Part shown: positions 58,001 through 64,000 of the stretch, piece after piece
Numbering within the stretch: the first letter of the stretch is position 1
How the letters are laid out: each line of letters starts with the position of its first letter
Assembly (NCBI GenBank): GCA_051294375.1
Contig: CM119267.1
Coordinates: 6,928,550 to 6,992,549, forward strand
DNA from: Paraspadella gotoi
Lineage: Eukaryota; Chaetognatha
Reading direction: 5' to 3'
DNA: 64,000 nt
The notes under the pieces: model-generated
Seen by the model: only the letters and a program-made list of their open reading frames with translations
Databases searched by the model: none
What the model was told of the DNA's origin: nothing
Made by a program: the position numbers and the translations under genes

Positions 58001-61000
58001 TATGTAACCAATTATATAGAGCATGTATCAAGTCGATAAAGTTATTTCTCACTGTAAGGAACTTAGACCTTAACCAGGCATATATACATAATAATAATCA
58101 GAAGAACAAATAAAATTCGCTTTTTCTACGTCTAATATAATATCATACAGTAAGCTGGGTCTCTACCTGTCGCACTGATTAAGCAATCCACGTGATAATC
58201 ATAAGAATTGTACCCGACAATCCGTTTTTCTAGAAGAGGATTTTATATTGGTTCTCGAATCTGGACGCTACAAAATATTCAATTTGGTACACTTTAGTGG
58301 TAGCGTGGATCAGCCGAAAAAACCGCGTGAATCTATGACAGATTAACGTCGCCAGTAATCTGAATTTTGAGCTGATCGCGCTACTCACCAACTGGGAGAT
58401 AATAGACATATGATGACTTGATATTCAGGTTTAGGAAACCTATGGAAAGGTTTTTCATTGACTCTAGACCCCGCGGTTATCAGGGTCTTTGAGCAATCAC
58501 ACTCATCACTCTTTGACTCTCTCATCGACTGACACGCTGCCAACCTTTGCTGGCAACTGCTTCCGTTCTCTCTCTTCTAAACCTGCATCGTCAAATTCAT
58601 CAAGTGACGCGAAACTGCTCACTATCTCCAATTGCAGTATAATACGCCAATGACTTGCATCTTGTGAATTTCAGTGTAAGCCACTAGGAACATATACGCA
58701 GGTCCTTGGTACTTAGTGTACTATGGTGTCACTCTGCAGATTCACTAATTTCGTTGAGAAGATGGCATCTGTCCTGAACCTCGTCAATTAGAGGTGAGCT
58801 TCAGATTGATACTGCAAAAGCAGGACGTAATTAATATGACAGCTCTCGGAAGCCCAACAGTCCTAACGTTCAACTGAAGCTCTTCGAGAATTGGCAAGGC
58901 AACAGGCCAGGTCATTCTCTCACAAGGATAACGGAAGCTTAGAACGTTATCCTTTACTGGCCGAATGCACCTAATTATGGGAATTTCAGCAATCAAGGAG
59001 TGTCACGAAGGTCCATAGGAATTCATCGGACTGATTCTCGAGTCTGTCACTGGGTTTAAAAAAGGACATATCATTCATACTACAAGGACGGAGACAACTC
59101 ACCCAGTAAGATTGATTTACATATAAGGCTACCAAAGTGATATGTGCGAGAGATTTATTTATTTCACGAATACTTGATACGATGCTTAACCACCTGAGTT
59201 CCATTAAGTGCTGTAACCATGACGATGAGATGTGTGCCGCTGAATATTTGTTTATTCATAATGAAGGAGATTAAATCGCTAAAAAATTTAGCTTTACAAC
59301 CGAGCCATAAACAACTCAGCTAAAAAGCATTCGTAGTTGTATTTTTAAGTCCCACTGCTCGTACTGAAACTCGGTGCCGCCTCACCGACTTGTAGGTTTT
59401 AAAGTTGTTGAAATCCGGGACATGCTCCTATCTGCTGATCTCCGCATTGCACGCCTTCGCGCAACAGCGTCGCATCTCTACTAGTTTGGGGGTCATGTTT
59501 GTCACGATCTCTCCGCCCGAGCTCGAGTAAAGCTGCGTCGTACGTACGCTCTCTTCGCAAGCGTTTGTATTCGGCGATTTCATCGCTCTGTCGCGCTTGC
59601 AGATAGTAGTTCGACGGAGGACCCTCTAAGCTCGGACCCAATCGTCACTAAGATCATGCTTGCTCACTGCATGCAATCCGTACTGAGATGATTTGACGGC
59701 GTATACGCGACTCCTCTCTCCTTGCCAACTCGAGATCTCGGATAATTACGTCTATCCGCTCCTGAAACTTGTCGATCTAATTACTGAAGAACGGTAAGTT
59801 AGATCTAAACGTTGAATCATCAATGCACACACGCTATAGGTCATTACAGTTCGAGTGAGTACATCCAAAAGCGAGGTAATGCACACTGAATCGATGAGAG
59901 TCATAGATTTAGAACACACCTTGCAAACCAGTTCACGGCACCTTGACTTCTTACTGGCTTGCTGCTATTAGAGTCGCGTATACACGAGACATCACTGCCA
60001 TTCAATCAGTGCAGCGCGCTAGTGAAAAGCTTAGACAGAATAATTAATAAGGAGGGGGAGAGAGGAGGATATACAACAATATATAGACATCGTCATCCAT
60101 GTTAACTTCAATACATAAATGTGGGTAACATTGGAGCACTATCTGTTTCTGACATTTGCCCTCAAGTAGCGTCAGACTAATAATACGAGTCACTACGGCA
60201 CGCCACGAAATATTTAATAGAGACCGTTGCAGCTATTGAGGAGCTAAATCGTCCAGGACGCATGCGGACTGAAATACAGTTCTTGCTATACATGATAATA
60301 CTTAAGAGCCGCTCTGGGTTAACGATTTTCTTATTTATAGCATTTAAGTGAGTACAATTTTATATGTTTCATGTGGTCCTATATATGCTACAATCAATAA
60401 GGATATATTATGAACGGGAGAGATATGTTCACATCAAGTATGAGCCATGGAACGCATGCTTCAAAAAGCTCTGGAGATCCGGTTTTCAGGATGATCTTTT
60501 TTCGTTTGCACCTAAACAGTTAGATATGTGGTTCCTCTAAGGATACAAACAAACAAAGCCAATGCTATAATCTGTATGTAAGCTTGCAGGAAATATATAC
60601 TATCCGCCTTAGTCACTTTGAATTGCATTATGTCACTTAATTTGAATCTGGCTATATAGCACGCATCCACTTTGATGCGGCAACCCGTATCATAATAAAC
60701 AGAGATCGTATATTTTACATACTGAAGAGAGTATACGATTAGTACATAGAGAATAGAGAGAGAGAGAGATAATAATATGGCATTACTCAAACACTCCAGA
60801 TTGATATCCACTCTTCAATATTCGATCTTTATTGAAATGGACACGGTCTTCCTTTTACTCTACCTTTTAAATTTAGTTGGTAAGCAGCACGGGGGACCAC
60901 TTTTTTTGGGTACGACGATGCATCATCGGACTATATAGCAGATTAAATCTCTGTATAGGCTTGTTCCAAAGAAGAGCTAGCAGCAGTGAAGAGATTGGTA

Positions 61001-62569
61001 AGAGAGGGGGGATTTATTTATGAGCTCAGTTGTAAGGGGACTGAGGAGGTAGACATCTCGCTCTACCCGCTTAAACTAGAGCATGGAGAGATAGGCAGGT
61101 TCTGAGAAAAAATGATAAGACGTTGCGCACAGCGGAAGCGCAGTTCCATACTATAACTGTTAAAAGAGCTTGGAACTAACAAGCATAGAAAAACGAGTTA
61201 ATGTCCGTGAAAGGCAAACTATTCTTGAGACATAAAGTTTTCTAATATCGATTCGCATATATCGGCAGGTTAGGCAAACTCGGGTCCGGGGTATATACAG
61301 TAGAACTAAAGGTGATCGATGTTCTGTGCTGCTAGGACACATGACTAATTCTCGAATATACAGAACATCCAGACGAATAGCGAGTAAACCGCAATAGGGT
61401 TATCATACGGGCTAAGTCATGATTAACATCCTCGTCGTATTGTCCATAAGTCAGGGGGCATTCACTAGAATATCACGTCTAGAGTTGATCTAGCACTCTC
61501 CACTAACTGTAACCCACAAGATAGTAAAGGGCCCATATGGTCTGCTGACGCAGAATAGAAACCGCGAAGACCGTTAGTTGAAGAAGGTAAGGAGGAACTG
61601 AGCCAGTAGGACGTTATATAGGGAGGGATATGTGAGGCGAGAATGAACGCCAAAAAATGCAACGCAATGAGAGAAGGAGAAGGAGGCGAGAAGGGGGGAT
61701 GAAGAAAGAAGGGTAAGAAAGGCAAAGAGAGAGAGAGGCAGGGAGTAGAAAAAAAGACAGAGTGGTAAGGGGTAAGAAAAGAGGGAATTGAAAAAAGAGG
61801 AGAAAAAGGGAAAGAAGTGAGGAAAGAGAAAAAAGGTGATGGAGCGGCGGAGTGAGAGGAGAAGGGTAGAGGCCAGAAAAAGGTAAGTGAAACGCGCGGA
61901 GCTTCGAGCCAAGGTAGACGGAGTCGTGCGCAGAGAAGTAGGATAGACGACGAGAAACAAAGGCACATTCCTGGACCTCAGAAAGACGTACAAAAGTAAC
62001 AAAGCATGATATGATGACGAGAGCAGTAGAACTAAGCAGGTGCTATGCGAAATTGGACGAATTACAGTGAAGAACATCGAGTAGGCCAAGCGTCGACAGG
62101 ATTTACCCAGGCACAGTAGCGATCAGTACCGATAACGGAAACTGTACGCGACAAAAGTAAATAGATCTCGTATCGATGAGTATGATAGATCAACAGGGAC
62201 CAGAGTTGATGCAAAGCGCTCAACGCGCACGTTCTCAAGAATATATCAGCACACAACATCTCCTAGATTGGACGATAGAGCAGAGATTCTGAGCCAGTTA
62301 TTTATCTGTAAAAATTGATGTGAAATAAGAACCGTGTGAGTCTTACAGGCCTTGAGCATGGATTTTATTAACTCACCTAAAAGAGAAAGAATGGGCGATT
62401 ACTCTAATTAGAACAGAAGATGATGGAGAATTTATGGTGGGATACTCTCATCTCGGTAAGTCGCCGATAAGAGAACGTCTCGCTAAGACAGATCTTAGGC
62501 GTTGTATGAAAGCATTTCCTATCTCGTTCTCTACCAAAAATCAAATGTATAGGAGTCTGAGGGGGGGAC

Positions 62570-63660
62570 TCATGTCTAGCCGGGATTGACGTGACACTAA
62601 AATAAGAATGAACTTGGGAGCGATAAGTCATCCTAGATATAGATAGAGCGGTCGCTTTTCACCCGTCGGTCGCTCATCAGCCTGCTTGAGTAGTTAATCT
62701 ATTCGTAGGATATATGGACGGTCTCTTATGAGAAAAATAATTCAGAAATCTGAAGCGAATGGGGTAACGCAAAAGGTATGTAAGCTACATCGGTTGAATT
62801 GAATGAAAGAAACAGAATGAGATACTTCAGGAAAGACTCTGAGCCTAAGCACTGAGTTCAATATATACATGAATATACTGTACAATATAAACCAACAACC
62901 ATATATATGAAAAACGCCACGACGGATGGCCAAACGCTATACAGTATCTACGCACTCATGATGAAATAGAATCAGATTAAACAAAAGTCATTGAAAAATA
63001 ACAATGACTGTATGTTTGATGCCGGAGATGATAAATATATCGATTGTTTATATGTTCTTAAAGATCTTTTTACTAAAAGGTAAATCTGAATGTGTCCCGA
63101 AAGGAGCCCACACAACGACGAGAGTTATATTAAGTCCGCTCCACAACAGATACTTTCGACCCTTTAGTATAAATCGAAGCGTAACGCCCTCGCTCAAGTG
63201 TCGTAGGGTATAATTTTAACTGAGATATTTGCGGAGGACGCCTTTCGAGAGAGAGTCTTCGGCGTCTATTTTTTCAACTCTCTACATAGCGAGTGGTTAA
63301 CCCGAAGTCAGAGAACGCTCTGTCGCAAGAAACGTTCCTACAGCAAAGTCGATGACCACAAAATGAGATTTCGCGCGCGCTGTCTGAAAATAACAAAAGG
63401 ATTGCGCGCTTTGCCAGCCGACAGTGAACGACTTCCCCGCTGCACACGTGGAGCGGCACGATGGCAGAATTTTCGCACCGCGTTGGTAACACAATTCACA
63501 GCTCAACTCGCACACGAGCCCATAGCGTGCGTAACACGGAACGCCGACGCCAGGACCGCGAGAGATATGCAATGTTGTCACGTGGCAGCGTTGAGACAAC
63601 ATTGCTGTAAGTGGAGAGAATCATAGTGAAGTTAGACAATCGGACGCGGAAAAGAACTAC
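62570..63660. repeat. Direct repeat in noisy region, copy 2
   Basis: Counterpart of 53,945-55,020, offset by about 8.64 kb. Divergence looks like an indel or substitution every few bases, far above that between other repeat copies in this window. Confidence 0.65.
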
Positions 63661-64000
63661 ATATATGGTATCCAATTTTGAGTGGAAACGTATATAACGA
63701 GAGTTTTAATATGCATTCGAGATTTTTAGTGAGTAAATGCATGGGGTACATGATGCAATGCGGACGACGTGAACGAGAGGAAGAGCAATAGAATGCGCAG
63801 AGAATAGAGCCGCGCTGTTCGAGACAAAACGTACAGAGAGACGCTTTCTTCTCTTCACACGGAAATGTTGAGAAAATTAGTTTCTTATGGCGTCCAAAAA
63901 TATTCTTTACGAGGGGACATGAGAAAGCGCTGGAATCGAAAATGTCACTGTCTACCTTGAGTACATACGGTCGCCGGGTCACTTCGCAGTCTGGGAAACA

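Larger units (their letters stand above)
53545..64000. other. Terminal 10.4 kb of noisy sequence without recognisable genes
   Basis: From about 53,545 the texture changes. Simple repeats and long homopolymers mostly disappear. Short open frames of 60-170 residues are spread evenly over all six frames with no homology that I can see. One segment recurs in very diverged form (see repeats). This is what error-rich, unpolished long-read sequence looks like. I can annotate no gene, RNA or transposon in it with confidence. A purine-rich stretch lies at 61,670-61,880. Confidence 0.55.

Noticed and set aside
61465-62089. Ser/Leu/Phe frames of about 170 residues
   Set aside because: Opposite a purine-rich stretch in noisy sequence; no family resemblance.

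Overview
This is nuclear DNA from an animal, most likely an invertebrate. The genes are split by short GT-AG introns. The proteins belong to metazoan families: an olfactomedin domain, a class A GPCR of adenosine-receptor type, a FAM43-type PID/PTB protein, and EamA-type transporters. Nothing identifies the phylum. Introns and intergenic DNA are full of GA/CT, AAT, GAT and GTC simple repeats, non-autonomous transposons and degenerate TTAGGG-like stretches.

Layout. 0.3-5.2 kb, plus strand: 3' part of an olfactomedin-domain gene; its last intron holds a 1.9-kb hAT-like element. 5.4-7.9 kb: gene-poor. 8.0-18.8 kb, minus strand: nine exons of an adenosine-receptor-like GPCR, complete from before TM1 to the stop. 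16.3-31.6 kb: a large imperfect palindrome whose right arm repeats two GPCR exons in inverted orientation; the middle holds simple repeats and two gaps. 31.6-36.3 kb: a second palindrome with a gap near its centre. 37.2-40.1 kb, plus strand: FAM43-like PID gene. 42.5-48.0 kb, plus strand: two tandem paralogous EamA/DMT transporter genes; a 1.16-kb transposon sits directly against the start codon of the first. 48.4-49.3 kb, plus strand: a small secreted Cys-containing protein. 49.3-53.5 kb: simple repeats with GC-rich islands that may hold unassigned exons. 53.5-64.0 kb: sequence of different texture with no recognisable genes and two very divergent copies of one segment; it looks like low-quality sequence.

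The intact genes do different jobs (signalling, adaptor, transport, secretion), and I see no pathway or operon-like logic. The main points are: an adenosine-like receptor that keeps the adenine-contact Phe and Asn but lacks several ribose-contact residues; several non-autonomous transposons with clear target duplications; and palindromes and noisy segments that point to assembly or gap-filling error. I found no convincing new biological system.
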